Made by a program: the position numbers and the translations under genes. Below are positions 8,991 through 17,083 of a stretch of DNA of 64,000 bases, piece by piece; the first letter of the stretch is position 1; each line of letters begins with the position of its first letter. The notes below the pieces were generated by a model. It saw only the letters and a program-made list of their open reading frames with translations. It did not search any database and was not told the origin of the DNA. This stretch comes from UBA6080 sp964607515 (GTDB lineage: Bacteria > Fermentibacterota > Fermentibacteria > Fermentibacterales > JCC-6), in the NCBI GenBank assembly GCA_964607515.1, contig CAZSKU010000004.1:74169-138168 (forward strand). The letters are read 5' to 3'.

Positions 8991-10192
8991 TCGGCCCTTT
9001 CCGCCGGAGCCACCTTGAGGAGCAGGATCCGCTGGGCCCTGACCTTCTCCACTGTGAAGAGGTGCCCTTCAACCCTCACGGTCTCGCCGGGGCGGGGAAT
9101 GTGGCCCAGCTGCCTGTAGACCAGCCCCGCCACGGTCTCGTAGTCGTCGTCCTCCTGGAAGGAAGCGTCCAGCAGATCGTTCAGCTCGTCCACCGGAAGC
9201 CTGCCGTCCACCCGGAAGGCCCCCCGCCCCAGGGAGAAGGAGAGGGGCGATTCGGTGTCGTACTCGTCCCGTATCTCCCCGAACACCTCCTCCACCAGGT
9301 CCTCCATGGTCACTATCCCCGCGGTGCCGCCGTACTCGTCCACCACGATGGCCATGTGGATCCTGTGGGCCTGGAACTCCCGGAAGAGCTCGTCTATCCT
9401 CTTGTATTCGGGCACGAAATAGGCTTCCCTGAGGACCTCCTTCATCCGGAACTCCCGGCCTCCCTGGGCCAGGATGTCCAGCAGGTCCTTGGTGTAAAGG
9501 ACGCCTTCTATATCGTCTATCTTCTCGCGGTAGACCGGGATCCGGGAGTGGCCCGCCTTGCGGACCCTGTCCACAACTTCCGCCAGGTCGTCGGACAGGG
9601 GAAGGCAGACCATGTCTATTCTGGGAACCATCACCTCCCGGACTATCCTGTCGGAGAAGTTCAGCACCGAGTCCACCATCTCCTGTTCCTTCTCGAGGTC
9701 ACCGGCGTCGCCTTTCTCCCGTCTCTGCTCAAGCCACATGATGTCCGGCGGGGTGAAAGCCCATTCCTCGGGAAGGTTGTCACCGGATCTGCTCCTTCCC
9801 AGGAAAAGCCCCGCAGGCAGTGTGAAGACCACCCTCAGAATCAGCATGGGGAGTTTCAGTATCCTGGCGGCCCGGTCCGGGCCGTGGTGGGCGAGCCAAG
9901 CGGGAAGGACCTCCGCCAGCAACACCGAGGACCCGGCGAGGATGATCCAGCTCCGGATCGATACGCCCGCCCCGGGGTTCCAGGATAACATGGCGCAGCC
10001 GGACCCCGTCAGGATCAGACCGACCACCCGGGACAGCCAGAGTACCCTCAGCCTGGCTCCCGCTTCCCTTCTTCTCTGGGCGGGGTCCCTGCCCTGCTCC
10101 TCCACCAATCCCGGCAGGGCGGCTCTGGCGGCGGACGACGAGGCGGTGGTCAGAAGGCCCGCCAACAGAATGCCGGCGTGCAGAAGGTTCAT
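8987..10192 (-). CDS. CBS-domain hemolysin-family (CorC/HlyC-like) membrane protein
   Basis: 401 residues. The N-terminal 150 residues hold three or four hydrophobic segments in the position of the DUF21 transmembrane domain. A CBS pair spans about residues 180-305, including V-M-V-P-R-I-D-M, I-P-V-Y and the strongly conserved V-V-D-E-Y-G-G-T-A-G-I-V-T. The last 85 residues are the CorC/HlyC FAD-like domain (F-x-V-D-G-R-L-P, then D-D-Y-E-T-V-A-G-L). Members are linked to magnesium or cobalt efflux in the inner membrane; the hemolysin name is historical. It occupies the place often held by era or dgkA between ybeY and recO. It overlaps both neighbours by 4 bases. Confidence 0.9.
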   Translation of the reverse strand: MNLLHAGILLAGLLTTASSSAARAALPGLVEEQGRDPAQRRREAGARLRVLWLSRVVGLILTGSGCAMLSWNPGAGVSIRSWIILAGSSVLLAEVLPAWLAHHGPDRAARILKLPMLILRVVFTLPAGLFLGRSRSGDNLPEEWAFTPPDIMWLEQRREKGDAGDLEKEQEMVDSVLNFSDRIVREVMVPRIDMVCLPLSDDLAEVVDRVRKAGHSRIPVYREKIDDIEGVLYTKDLLDILAQGGREFRMKEVLREAYFVPEYKRIDELFREFQAHRIHMAIVVDEYGGTAGIVTMEDLVEEVFGEIRDEYDTESPLSFSLGRGAFRVDGRLPVDELNDLLDASFQEDDDYETVAGLVYRQLGHIPRPGETVRVEGHLFTVEKVRAQRILLLKVAPAERAD

Positions 10193-10587
10193 TCTCTGAT
10201 TCCCTCCATGTATCGGTTGGTGAGCAGTTCCATCTCCCGGGCCTCGTCGGGGGTGTGATGGCTGAAGCCCTGCAGGTGGAGCCAGCCGTGCAGCACCCTC
10301 TCCACTACTTCCGACAGGGGAGGAGCCAGACGGCCGTCCACGAAGACGGTCCCCTCGGGGGGCCCGCCGGGGTCCGACAGGTCGAAGGTGAGCACGTCCG
10401 TGGGTTTGTCGATCATTCTGAAACGCCGGTTCAGCATCCGCATCATTCCCGGGTCGCAGACCACCACTTCGATCCTTCCCCGGCCCTCCATGAAACCTGT
10501 CAGTCTGTCCCGAAGCCCCGCAAGCTCAGGAGAGGGATTTTCCAGCATTACTTCCACGATCAGGTTCGAATGCCCGTCATGATCCAT
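10189..10587 (-). CDS. ybeY: Endoribonuclease YbeY (rRNA maturation factor)
   Basis: 132 residues, slightly shorter than typical. The zinc site is H-G-W-L-H-L-Q-G-F-S-H, matching H-G-x-L-H-L-x-G-Y-D-H with the usual Asp replaced by Ser. The preceding L-N-R-R-F-R-x-x-D-x-P-T-D-V-L-T-F is diagnostic. YbeY is a metal-dependent RNase acting in 16S rRNA 3'-end maturation and ribosome quality control. It overlaps the CBS-domain gene by 4 bases and pgpH by 11, as part of the phoH operon. Confidence 0.93.
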   Translation of the reverse strand: MDHDGHSNLIVEVMLENPSPELAGLRDRLTGFMEGRGRIEVVVCDPGMMRMLNRRFRMIDKPTDVLTFDLSDPGGPPEGTVFVDGRLAPPLSEVVERVLHGWLHLQGFSHHTPDEAREMELLTNRYMEGIRE

Positions 10588-12586
10588 GCGGATAGTCCCT
10601 GACCCTCTCGTACTCGGTTTTCAGAAGGATGTCCAGGAAGACGTGCCATACGTCGTCCTGCATGGATCTGGTCAACCCGCACTGGTCGAACTGGCCTTCG
10701 GTTTCCTTCTCCTGAATCGTTCGCTTCACGGTCTGGGCGATCTCACTCTTGTCGTTGAGCATCCTGGCGGCGCTGGAAGCCGCATCGGCGGTCATCACCA
10801 GGGCGGCTTCGACGGTTCTCGGCTTGGGGCCGGGGTACCTGAAGGCCGCCTCGTCTATCCGCTCCCCCGGTCCGGCGCTGTTCCTGGCCTTTACGAGAAA
10901 ACTCATGGTGCGTCCGGTGCCATGGTGCTCCCTGATGATGTCTATGACCTCCGGGGGAAGGTGGTACTTCCTGGCCATCTTCACCCCCTGATGCACGTGG
11001 TCTATCACCAGCGCCGCGCTCTCCCTGGGGTCCATGTAGTCGTGGGGGTTGTAATACGACTGGTCCGTCATGTTTTCTATGAACATCCCGGGCTGCTTGA
11101 GCTTTCCGATATCATGGTAGAAACCGCCCATTCTGGCCAGTTCCGGGTCTGCCCCAAGTTTTGCGGCGGCGGCGGCGGCCAGTTCGGCCACCTGCAGGGA
11201 GTGGGTGTAGGTCCCCCGGGCCTCCTCCCTCAGCCGCACCCTCAGGGGGTGGTCGTCGCTGAGCAGCCGGGCGTGGGTCAGCCGGGTGGTTACGCCGAAG
11301 AAAACCTCCACGGGATGGATCAGAATCCTGGCGATGGCCACGGAACCCAGAGGCACCAGCACCAGGGAGAGAATCACCGGGGTGTCAAATTCGTAACCGG
11401 GCCCGATCCATGCGGTGTGCAGCGCCCAGTAGACCAGCACGCTTCCGGCGACGGATATCAGCAGGGAAAGGGATATGTCCCTCTCCCCCAGTTGTCTGAA
11501 CACACCGGAAGCAAAGGCGGCGGGCAGGGCGGAAACCAGGAAGGCCGTAAATGGGCTTCCGCTGCCCAGCCCCGCCAGAGCGCTGAACACCAGGGAAAAG
11601 AACCAGGCGTGGTAGACCCCGGTGGAATCGAAGAACACCGCCGTGAGGCAGGCCCCGAAGACACTGAAGGATATGACCTGGAACCTGGCGGGCCCCGCCT
11701 GCCAGAGGAGCCAGGTGCACGCCAGCGACGACATCCAGATGCAGCCCAGAAGCAGCACCCTTGCGGGGGAGGTGAGGACTCTGCCCATGGCCCTGGCTCC
11801 GTAGGCCACCGCGAGAAGGATCAGGAGGGCGGCTGGCACCAGCCTGGCCACGGCCCGAAGGGGGCCGGGGTAGGAAATGGAACTGTTCATGGCGTCGTAT
11901 ACCCGGAAGAACTCATCGTCCGGAATACCCCCGGAGGAGAGCAGAGTGTCTCCGGGGCTGAAGCTGCGTTCCACCGTGGAGACCCTGTCCGCGGCCGCAT
12001 CCATGGCGCTGTCCCGATGGGCCTCCGAGGGAAGCAGGTCCGGAAGGAGCAGCGCGGATATGCTATCCGCCTCCTCCCGGGAGAATACCGCCGTCAGGTC
12101 CCTCTTAAGGAACTCCCTGGCTTCGCTGACCACGGTGAACCCCTGGTAGGTTCCTGAAATTCTGCCCCCCTCCTCCAGGACGAGTATCACCGAGTCGCTG
12201 GTGCTGGTGGACCTGAGAAGGTCCTCGTCCAGGATGCCCGTGCCGTAGTAATCGTTCCGGGATATCCCGGCGATGAAGATGGAATCGCCCCCCGATGATG
12301 CCAGGGCGAGGCGGATGGCTTCCATGGAGGCACTTCGGGCTTCAGGGTCCTGCACCAGGAAAACCGGAGCCGATTCCCGGGCCGCCTGCCGCAGGGAATC
12401 CACCGTGCTTCCCCGGTAGTGGAGATCGAATCCCACCGGAGCGATCACGTCGGTGGAAACGGGTTTTCCCAGCACCGGGTTGATGTCGGACAGCACCGCC
12501 TTGCCTCCGAAGAATGCCATCCAAAGCGCCAGAGCCCCGCCGGCCACAAGAAGGGCCACCGCCCGTATGCCCCAGTTACCTGTCAT
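10577..12586 (-). CDS. 7TM-HD domain phosphohydrolase, PgpH-like (c-di-AMP phosphodiesterase family)
   Basis: 669 residues from the ATG at 12586, just inside the end of phoH. One N-terminal helix is followed by an extracytoplasmic 7TMR-HDED-type domain to about residue 265, then about seven membrane helices to about residue 450. The cytoplasmic HD domain carries G-F-Y-H-D-I-G-K-L-K-Q-P and later H-V-H-Q-G and R-E-H-H-G-T. Listeria PgpH and relatives with this architecture hydrolyse cyclic di-AMP, which suggests c-di-AMP signalling in this organism. Placement directly after phoH and before ybeY is the usual arrangement for this family. Confidence 0.9.
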   Translation of the reverse strand: MTGNWGIRAVALLVAGGALALWMAFFGGKAVLSDINPVLGKPVSTDVIAPVGFDLHYRGSTVDSLRQAARESAPVFLVQDPEARSASMEAIRLALASSGGDSIFIAGISRNDYYGTGILDEDLLRSTSTSDSVILVLEEGGRISGTYQGFTVVSEAREFLKRDLTAVFSREEADSISALLLPDLLPSEAHRDSAMDAAADRVSTVERSFSPGDTLLSSGGIPDDEFFRVYDAMNSSISYPGPLRAVARLVPAALLILLAVAYGARAMGRVLTSPARVLLLGCIWMSSLACTWLLWQAGPARFQVISFSVFGACLTAVFFDSTGVYHAWFFSLVFSALAGLGSGSPFTAFLVSALPAAFASGVFRQLGERDISLSLLISVAGSVLVYWALHTAWIGPGYEFDTPVILSLVLVPLGSVAIARILIHPVEVFFGVTTRLTHARLLSDDHPLRVRLREEARGTYTHSLQVAELAAAAAAKLGADPELARMGGFYHDIGKLKQPGMFIENMTDQSYYNPHDYMDPRESAALVIDHVHQGVKMARKYHLPPEVIDIIREHHGTGRTMSFLVKARNSAGPGERIDEAAFRYPGPKPRTVEAALVMTADAASSAARMLNDKSEIAQTVKRTIQEKETEGQFDQCGLTRSMQDDVWHVFLDILLKTEYERVRDYPHGS

Positions 12587-13520
12587 CTTCCTCGGCGTTT
12601 CCGAATGCCTCGATGATCTTCTGGACCAGTGGGTGTCTGACCACGTCCTCCTTGTCGAGGTAGACGAAGGCCACCTCGCCGACATTCCTGAGTATCTTCT
12701 GGATTCTCACGAGTCCCGAGCCTGCGGCGGGCTTCAGGTCAACCTGGGTCACGTCGCCGGTCACCACCAGCCGGGAGCCGTACCCCATTCTCGTGAGGAA
12801 CATCTTCAACTGGGTCAGGGTGGTGTTCTGGGCTTCGTCCAGAATCACGAACGAATTGTTCAGGGTGCGTCCCCGCATATAGGCCAGGGGCGCCACCTCG
12901 ATGATCCCGGCTTCCATGTTGCGCGCCACCCCCGCGGGGGTCAGGGTGTCGTCCAGGGAGTCGTAGATGGGCCTGAGGTAGGGGTCTATCTTCTGCTGAA
13001 GGTCTCCCGGAAGGAAGCCCAGGTTCTCCCCCGCCTCCACCGCCGGACGGGTCAGTATGATGCGCTCCACCCTGCCGTCCCGGAGCGCGCTCACCCCTGC
13101 GGCCACGGCCAGAAAGGTCTTGCCGGTGCCCGCGGGCCCGATGCTGAACACCAGTTCGTGGCTGAGCATGGCCTTGATGTAGTACTCCTGGCCGGGGGTC
13201 CGGGGGACTATCCTTCCGGCCCTGCCGGGCACTTCCAGGACCACGGCTCCGGGCTGCATCTCAGGAAACTCCAGGGCCTTGGCCACCGCCGAAGGGCTGA
13301 CGGAGCCGCAGGATCTCACCTCGGCAAGAAGCCTTTCCACCGCCGCCTGAGCCTTGTCAAGGGCTCGCGGTGTGCCGCTGAACAACAGGGTGGAGTCCCT
13401 GTAGACCGCGCTGACCCCAAGCGCCCGGCAGATCTCCCTAAGGTGGGAGTCCCCGGGACCCAGTATCAACCGGGCGTCCTCCGGGGCGACAGGGATTCGT
13501 CTTCCAGAACTCTGTTTCAT
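12576..13520 (-). CDS. phoH: PhoH-like ATPase
   Basis: 314 residues. The N-terminal 75 residues fit the KH-like segment of this family (L-G-P-G-D-S-H-L-R-E-I). The ATPase has Walker A G-P-A-G-T-G-K-T, Walker B region F-V-I-L-D-E-A-Q-N-T and the sensor M-G-Y-G-S-R-L-V-V-T-G-D. PhoH proteins are predicted RNA-associated ATPases and are typically encoded beside ybeY. It heads the coupled operon running to valS and lies 68 bases after the LysM gene, with a terminator hairpin between. Confidence 0.93.
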   Translation of the reverse strand: MKQSSGRRIPVAPEDARLILGPGDSHLREICRALGVSAVYRDSTLLFSGTPRALDKAQAAVERLLAEVRSCGSVSPSAVAKALEFPEMQPGAVVLEVPGRAGRIVPRTPGQEYYIKAMLSHELVFSIGPAGTGKTFLAVAAGVSALRDGRVERIILTRPAVEAGENLGFLPGDLQQKIDPYLRPIYDSLDDTLTPAGVARNMEAGIIEVAPLAYMRGRTLNNSFVILDEAQNTTLTQLKMFLTRMGYGSRLVVTGDVTQVDLKPAAGSGLVRIQKILRNVGEVAFVYLDKEDVVRHPLVQKIIEAFGNAEEDDR

Positions 13521-13532
13521 TTTACGAAGGGA

Positions 13533-13567
13533 GCAGGCTCCCCGTCCGCTATGGACAGGGAGCCTGC
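13533..13567 (-). terminator. Hairpin after the LysM gene
   Basis: A perfect 10-bp stem (GCAGGCTCCC at 13533-13542 with its complement at 13558-13567) and a 15-base loop lie between the LysM gene stop and the phoH start. The T content after the stem is modest, so termination strength is uncertain. Confidence 0.6.
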
Positions 13568-13588
13568 TTCAGGATCCACTACCGTCTG

Positions 13589-14254
13589 TTAGTAGGACGA
13601 ACCGCGGGTTGCGCCGCGGGGGATACTGAGAACCTGGCCCGGGAAGATCAGGTTGGGGTCGCTGATCTTGTCGCGGTTGGCCTCGTAGAGCTGGGGCCAA
13701 AGGCCGCGGTCGCCGTAGACGATGCCGTATCCGGCAATCTTGCCCAGGAAGTCGCCCTCGATGACGGTGTAGGACGAGGCGTAGGGCACCGGAACGATTA
13801 TGGTGTCGCCGGCGTAGATCAGGTCGGGGTCGCTGATCTTGTCACGGTTGCGGTCGTAGATCTTGGGCCACTGGCTGCCGTCGTTGAAATAGTAGTGGTA
13901 GCTGGCGATCTGCCACAGGCACTCGCCCTCTACGATTTTGTGGGGAACGCCGGAGCCCCGGAGACGGGTGATCTCGCCGCGGAGCCAGGAGATGTCCTGG
14001 TTCAGCTGGTTGACGGTGGCCTGGAGTTCGTCCCTCTGGGCGCGCAGGGGAAGGACCATGGCCTCCCACTCGGCGACCTGGGCGTCGGCCTCGGCCTGGC
14101 GCCACTCCCAGTAGGCGATCTGCTGCTCGATGTTCTTGTCGCCCCAGGACTCGACCTGTTCCTGGGTGAGCTGGGACAATTCCTCAGCGGTCCAGGTGCG
14201 GGCAAAACCCGCGGCGGCCACGAGGATCAGAGCGAACACGAAAAGGTTGCGCAT
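13589..14254 (-). CDS. Exported protein with coiled coil and two LysM domains
   Basis: 221 residues. A signal peptide ends around AGFA. Residues 25-110 are charged and helical with heptad-like spacing (including E-L-Q-A-T-V-N-Q-L-N-Q-D). Two LysM modules follow, each with E-G-x-x-L-x-x-I-A, W-P-x-x-Y-x-x-N-R-D-K-I-S-D-P and a closing P-G/A-x-x-L/I-x-I/V-P. LysM domains bind peptidoglycan glycan chains, so this is probably a periplasmic cell-wall binding protein. The gene follows the coiled-coil lipoprotein by 14 bases, and the two likely act together in the envelope. Confidence 0.85.
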   Translation of the reverse strand: MRNLFVFALILVAAAGFARTWTAEELSQLTQEQVESWGDKNIEQQIAYWEWRQAEADAQVAEWEAMVLPLRAQRDELQATVNQLNQDISWLRGEITRLRGSGVPHKIVEGECLWQIASYHYYFNDGSQWPKIYDRNRDKISDPDLIYAGDTIIVPVPYASSYTVIEGDFLGKIAGYGIVYGDRGLWPQLYEANRDKISDPNLIFPGQVLSIPRGATRGSSY

Positions 14255-14268
14255 CTCCCTCTCCCTTC

Positions 14269-14535
14269 CTAGCGGCCGGTCCCGCCGAGACTCTCGTACT
14301 CGGCCTGGAGTTCTGCCTTTTCCTGCTCCAGCAGCGGAATCTGCTGCTCGAGCTGGGGAATTTCCTCGTTCAGCTGCTCATACTCGTTCTGCAGGCTGAC
14401 CACCCTCGCCTCCGCGGCGAGAGCCGCGGCGCGGGCGTTGTCCCGGGCGCGGATCTGTTCCTGGCTCGGGCCGCAGGCGACGAGCAGCAGGGAAACGGCA
14501 AGGATCACAAGACAAACGATGCGAGTCCTGACCAT
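14269..14535 (-). CDS. Small coiled-coil lipoprotein
   Basis: 88 residues from the ATG at 14535, which has AAGGAGG nine bases upstream; an in-frame ATG 39 bases earlier has none. The lipobox is LLVAC, followed by Gly-Pro. The remainder is a single long helix rich in Glu, Gln and Leu with heptad spacing (for example L-E-Q-Q-I-P-L-L-E-Q-E). In size and design it resembles small structural lipoproteins (Lpp-like) without being homologous in any way I can show. First gene of a two-gene unit with the LysM protein. Confidence 0.75.
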   Translation of the reverse strand: MVRTRIVCLVILAVSLLLVACGPSQEQIRARDNARAAALAAEARVVSLQNEYEQLNEEIPQLEQQIPLLEQEKAELQAEYESLGGTGR

Positions 14536-14648
14536 CCCCGGTACCTCCTTCCGATTGTGTCTGTTGGTGTGCACTTACTTCCCCACGAATCCCTGGTGCG
14601 GGTTCAACCCCTTTTGCAGAGAAACAGGAAAACCCTCTTGGGAACTGT

Positions 14649-14677
14649 ACCCTAAAGCCGGAGGAATCAACTGTCAA
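14649..14677 (-). promoter_or_regulatory. Candidate promoter for the lipoprotein-LysM unit
   Basis: On the minus strand, TTGACA (14672-14677), a 17-base spacer and TAGGGT (14649-14654). The -35 is perfect; the -10 is weak. It lies at the end of the VanZ-like gene, about 115 bases before the lipoprotein start. Confidence 0.4.
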
Positions 14678-15063
14678 GCGTCGGTTCGCCCGACCCGGGA
14701 CGGTTTATCCCGAAGCTTCCTGTGGGCATATAAATAGCCGAAAAGTGCAAGGGAAGCCAACAACCCGGCCGCATCCGCCAGGAGGTCCGCCGGGTCGCAG
14801 AACCTTCCGGGGACGAAGTGCTGGTGGACCTCGTCCAGCACCGCCCATCCGAGCCCGGCCAGAAGCCTGTAGCCGGCCCTCGAGAAAGCCTTCAGGTCGC
14901 GGTTGACCTGGAGGGCCAAACCCAGGCCGGCGAATTCCAGGAAATGGAAGACCTTGTCCTGGTGGGGGAACAGCTGGAAGGGGGGCTCCAGGGACGGCTG
15001 GTGGCTCAGCCATGCGATGGACAGGGCGGCCGCCCCCAGGAATACCCGCCGGAAGGTGATCAC
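14674..15063 (-). CDS. VanZ-like family membrane protein
   Basis: 129 residues with about four hydrophobic segments. The motifs D-K-V-F-H-F-L-E-F-A-G-L-G-L, D-E-V-H-Q-H-F-V-P-G-R and D-P-A-D-L-L-A-D-A-A-G are those of VanZ-like proteins, small inner-membrane proteins of unclear biochemical role (VanZ itself gives low-level teicoplanin resistance). It overlaps the upstream GAF/GGDEF gene by 4 bases, so the two are coupled. Confidence 0.85.
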   Translation of the reverse strand: MITFRRVFLGAAALSIAWLSHQPSLEPPFQLFPHQDKVFHFLEFAGLGLALQVNRDLKAFSRAGYRLLAGLGWAVLDEVHQHFVPGRFCDPADLLADAAGLLASLALFGYLYAHRKLRDKPSRVGRTDA

Positions 15064-17003
15064 TGGGTTTTGCCGAACTGGTCCACCGAAAGGACCAGAG
15101 GGCCGGAGCCCTGCCGGTGGACCGATGCCAGGGCTTCCTCGGCGAACCCCGGAAGCCTGGTTACCATGCGGTCAACCCTGGAAGCGGCTCCGCCCACCGC
15201 CACCGGGACCATCACATCCCGCTCCCCGGCGCGGAACGGCTCCAGGCTGAATGCCTCCATCACCCTTCCGGCGTACGCCTGGGCTGAAGCCCTGTCGGCT
15301 CCGGGAAGGGCCACCAGGAACCTGCCCGGGGCGATCCTGGTCATGACGAAAGCTCCCCCCAGAGCTCTGGCCATCCGCTGGGCGGCTTCCCCGAGAATCC
15401 GGTCGCATGCCCTGATACCGTACTCCCGGTTCAGTTTCCTGAACCCCAGCAGGTCCACCATGAGCACGGCCACCGAGAGGCCCTTTCTCACGTCTCCCAC
15501 CAGCCCGTGGAGTTCATCGTGGAAAACGGCGCATCTGGGAAGACCCGTCAGCCGGTCCATGTCAGAAAGGGAATCGAGCCTTTCCTTCATCACCATCCGG
15601 GCTGAGAACACCCCGAATACCGCCCCCGCTGCTTCGAGCTGCTGGGTGTGTTCCCTGGTGATTCCCGATTCGTGGGGGCTCTCCGCCACGAGAACCCCGA
15701 ATACCGACCTTTCGGAAAACAGGGGAACCGCGCAGCAGGAGCCGACGCGCCACCGGGGGTCGTCTTCCGGAAGGAAGGGTCTTATTCCGGCGTCCCTCCG
15801 ATCCACCTCCCGGCGAAACACCGTCTTCCTGTTGGAGACGGCCCAACCGGCCACACCCTTCTCGGCGGAGAACAGCCTCCCCCTTCTGGCGGAACCTGGA
15901 AGGCCCAGGGTTTCGTACACCTGTAATTCCTTCCTGTCGCCGGTGAGCACCGCCACCGTAAGGGCGGCCCCGGGAAGGTGCCGGGAAAGCCCCACCACCA
16001 GGGAATGGATGGCGGCCTTCAGGGTGCCCACGGACCCCATCTCCATGCAGACGTCCGCCAGCATCCCCCCCGATGGGCCGGAGATGTCCAGCCTCGCGGC
16101 GGCTATCACCCCGGCGGCGTCCAGCAGGATTTCTCCCGCCTCCACCGGCGCAGGCCTGCCGTGAAAATCACAGAGGTAGAAGCCTCCGGGGCTTCCTCCC
16201 GACAACAGGGGCACCATGACGGCCACAGCGGTTCCAGGATCCTCCGTGTACCACGGAAGCCTTCTGTCCGGGGTGATGTCCAGGGCGACCACCCCTTCCG
16301 CGGCCATGGCGGCTCCGGCGAAGGGATCGCCAGCGGCCGGGGCGAAGGACGCCGCCACGGCTCCAGCGGATACCAGGCTGTCCGAAAGCCTCAGCGTCCC
16401 GTCAGCGTCCCTGACCACCAGGAAAACGCCGTTGGCCCCGGTAGCCCGGTGGAGCAGGGGAAGAATGCTCCTGGCCACGTCCTCGGGGAAGCTGTCGGAC
16501 CGGGTTTCCCCCGGCACTCGGTCTTCACCGGACGATTCCCTGCGCCGGCGCTCGAACAGCAGATCGGCCCCGAACATCCCGATGAACGGGGCCGCAAAGG
16601 CGGCAAGACCTCCCGGAAGCAGGTTCAGGGCGGCCACGGGGTTCCCCCACCCCGGGGCCATGTGCCCCAGCAGGTCCGCCACCGCCGCCAGCAGGCCCGC
16701 ATGGTAGAGGGGCCCTGAAATCGAGGGTGTTCTCATCCAGACGAACAACAGAGGATACACCGCCACAGCCGGTGTGAAGGCCCCCCCCAGGAGCCTGACC
16801 GCGGTGCAGGCCCCGGCGGCGGTCATGAGGACGACGCCTGTCCCCGGGGTGCTGTCCCTGGCCAGCAGGTAGGCGGCCAGGGAGATCACCGCCGCCAGGA
16901 GCAGCGCCCCTATGACAAAGGCGGCGGCTGAGCCCGACCGGGGAAGACCGGCGGCCAGCAGGGCGAAGATGACATGGGACAGAATCCTGAGCGTGGCGTT
17001 CAT
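15060..17003 (-). CDS. Membrane GAF-domain protein with degenerate GGDEF domain
   Basis: 647 residues. Five or six membrane helices occupy residues 1-140. Two GAF-like domains follow at about 170-310 and 320-465; the second holds V-G-S-C-C-A-V-P-L-F-S-E and F-G-V-L-V. The C-terminal 170 residues match the diguanylate cyclase fold (D-R-L-T-G-L-P-R, then L-M-V-D-L-L-G-F). The GGDEF loop, however, reads A-P-G-R-F in the sequence R-I-A-P-G-R-F-L-V, so cyclase activity is unlikely and the domain may sense nucleotide or act as a partner. It is divergent from rho and coupled to the VanZ-like gene. Confidence 0.8.
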   Translation of the reverse strand: MNATLRILSHVIFALLAAGLPRSGSAAAFVIGALLLAAVISLAAYLLARDSTPGTGVVLMTAAGACTAVRLLGGAFTPAVAVYPLLFVWMRTPSISGPLYHAGLLAAVADLLGHMAPGWGNPVAALNLLPGGLAAFAAPFIGMFGADLLFERRRRESSGEDRVPGETRSDSFPEDVARSILPLLHRATGANGVFLVVRDADGTLRLSDSLVSAGAVAASFAPAAGDPFAGAAMAAEGVVALDITPDRRLPWYTEDPGTAVAVMVPLLSGGSPGGFYLCDFHGRPAPVEAGEILLDAAGVIAAARLDISGPSGGMLADVCMEMGSVGTLKAAIHSLVVGLSRHLPGAALTVAVLTGDRKELQVYETLGLPGSARRGRLFSAEKGVAGWAVSNRKTVFRREVDRRDAGIRPFLPEDDPRWRVGSCCAVPLFSERSVFGVLVAESPHESGITREHTQQLEAAGAVFGVFSARMVMKERLDSLSDMDRLTGLPRCAVFHDELHGLVGDVRKGLSVAVLMVDLLGFRKLNREYGIRACDRILGEAAQRMARALGGAFVMTRIAPGRFLVALPGADRASAQAYAGRVMEAFSLEPFRAGERDVMVPVAVGGAASRVDRMVTRLPGFAEEALASVHRQGSGPLVLSVDQFGKTQ

Positions 17004-17042
17004 GGGGTGAATGTAACGAAAACCGCCGGCTCGGTGGAGGGG

Positions 17043-17069
17043 TTGACGCGGCCCGGACAGCCATAGATT
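17043..17069 (+). promoter_or_regulatory. Candidate promoter upstream of rho
   Basis: TTGACG at 17043-17048 and TAGATT at 17064-17069 with a 15-base spacer, in the gap between the divergent GAF/GGDEF gene and rho. The spacing is short. Transcription would begin near 17076, leaving very little leader before the first TTG codon of the rho frame. Confidence 0.35.
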
Positions 17070-17083
17070 ATTCCGATGTCAGT

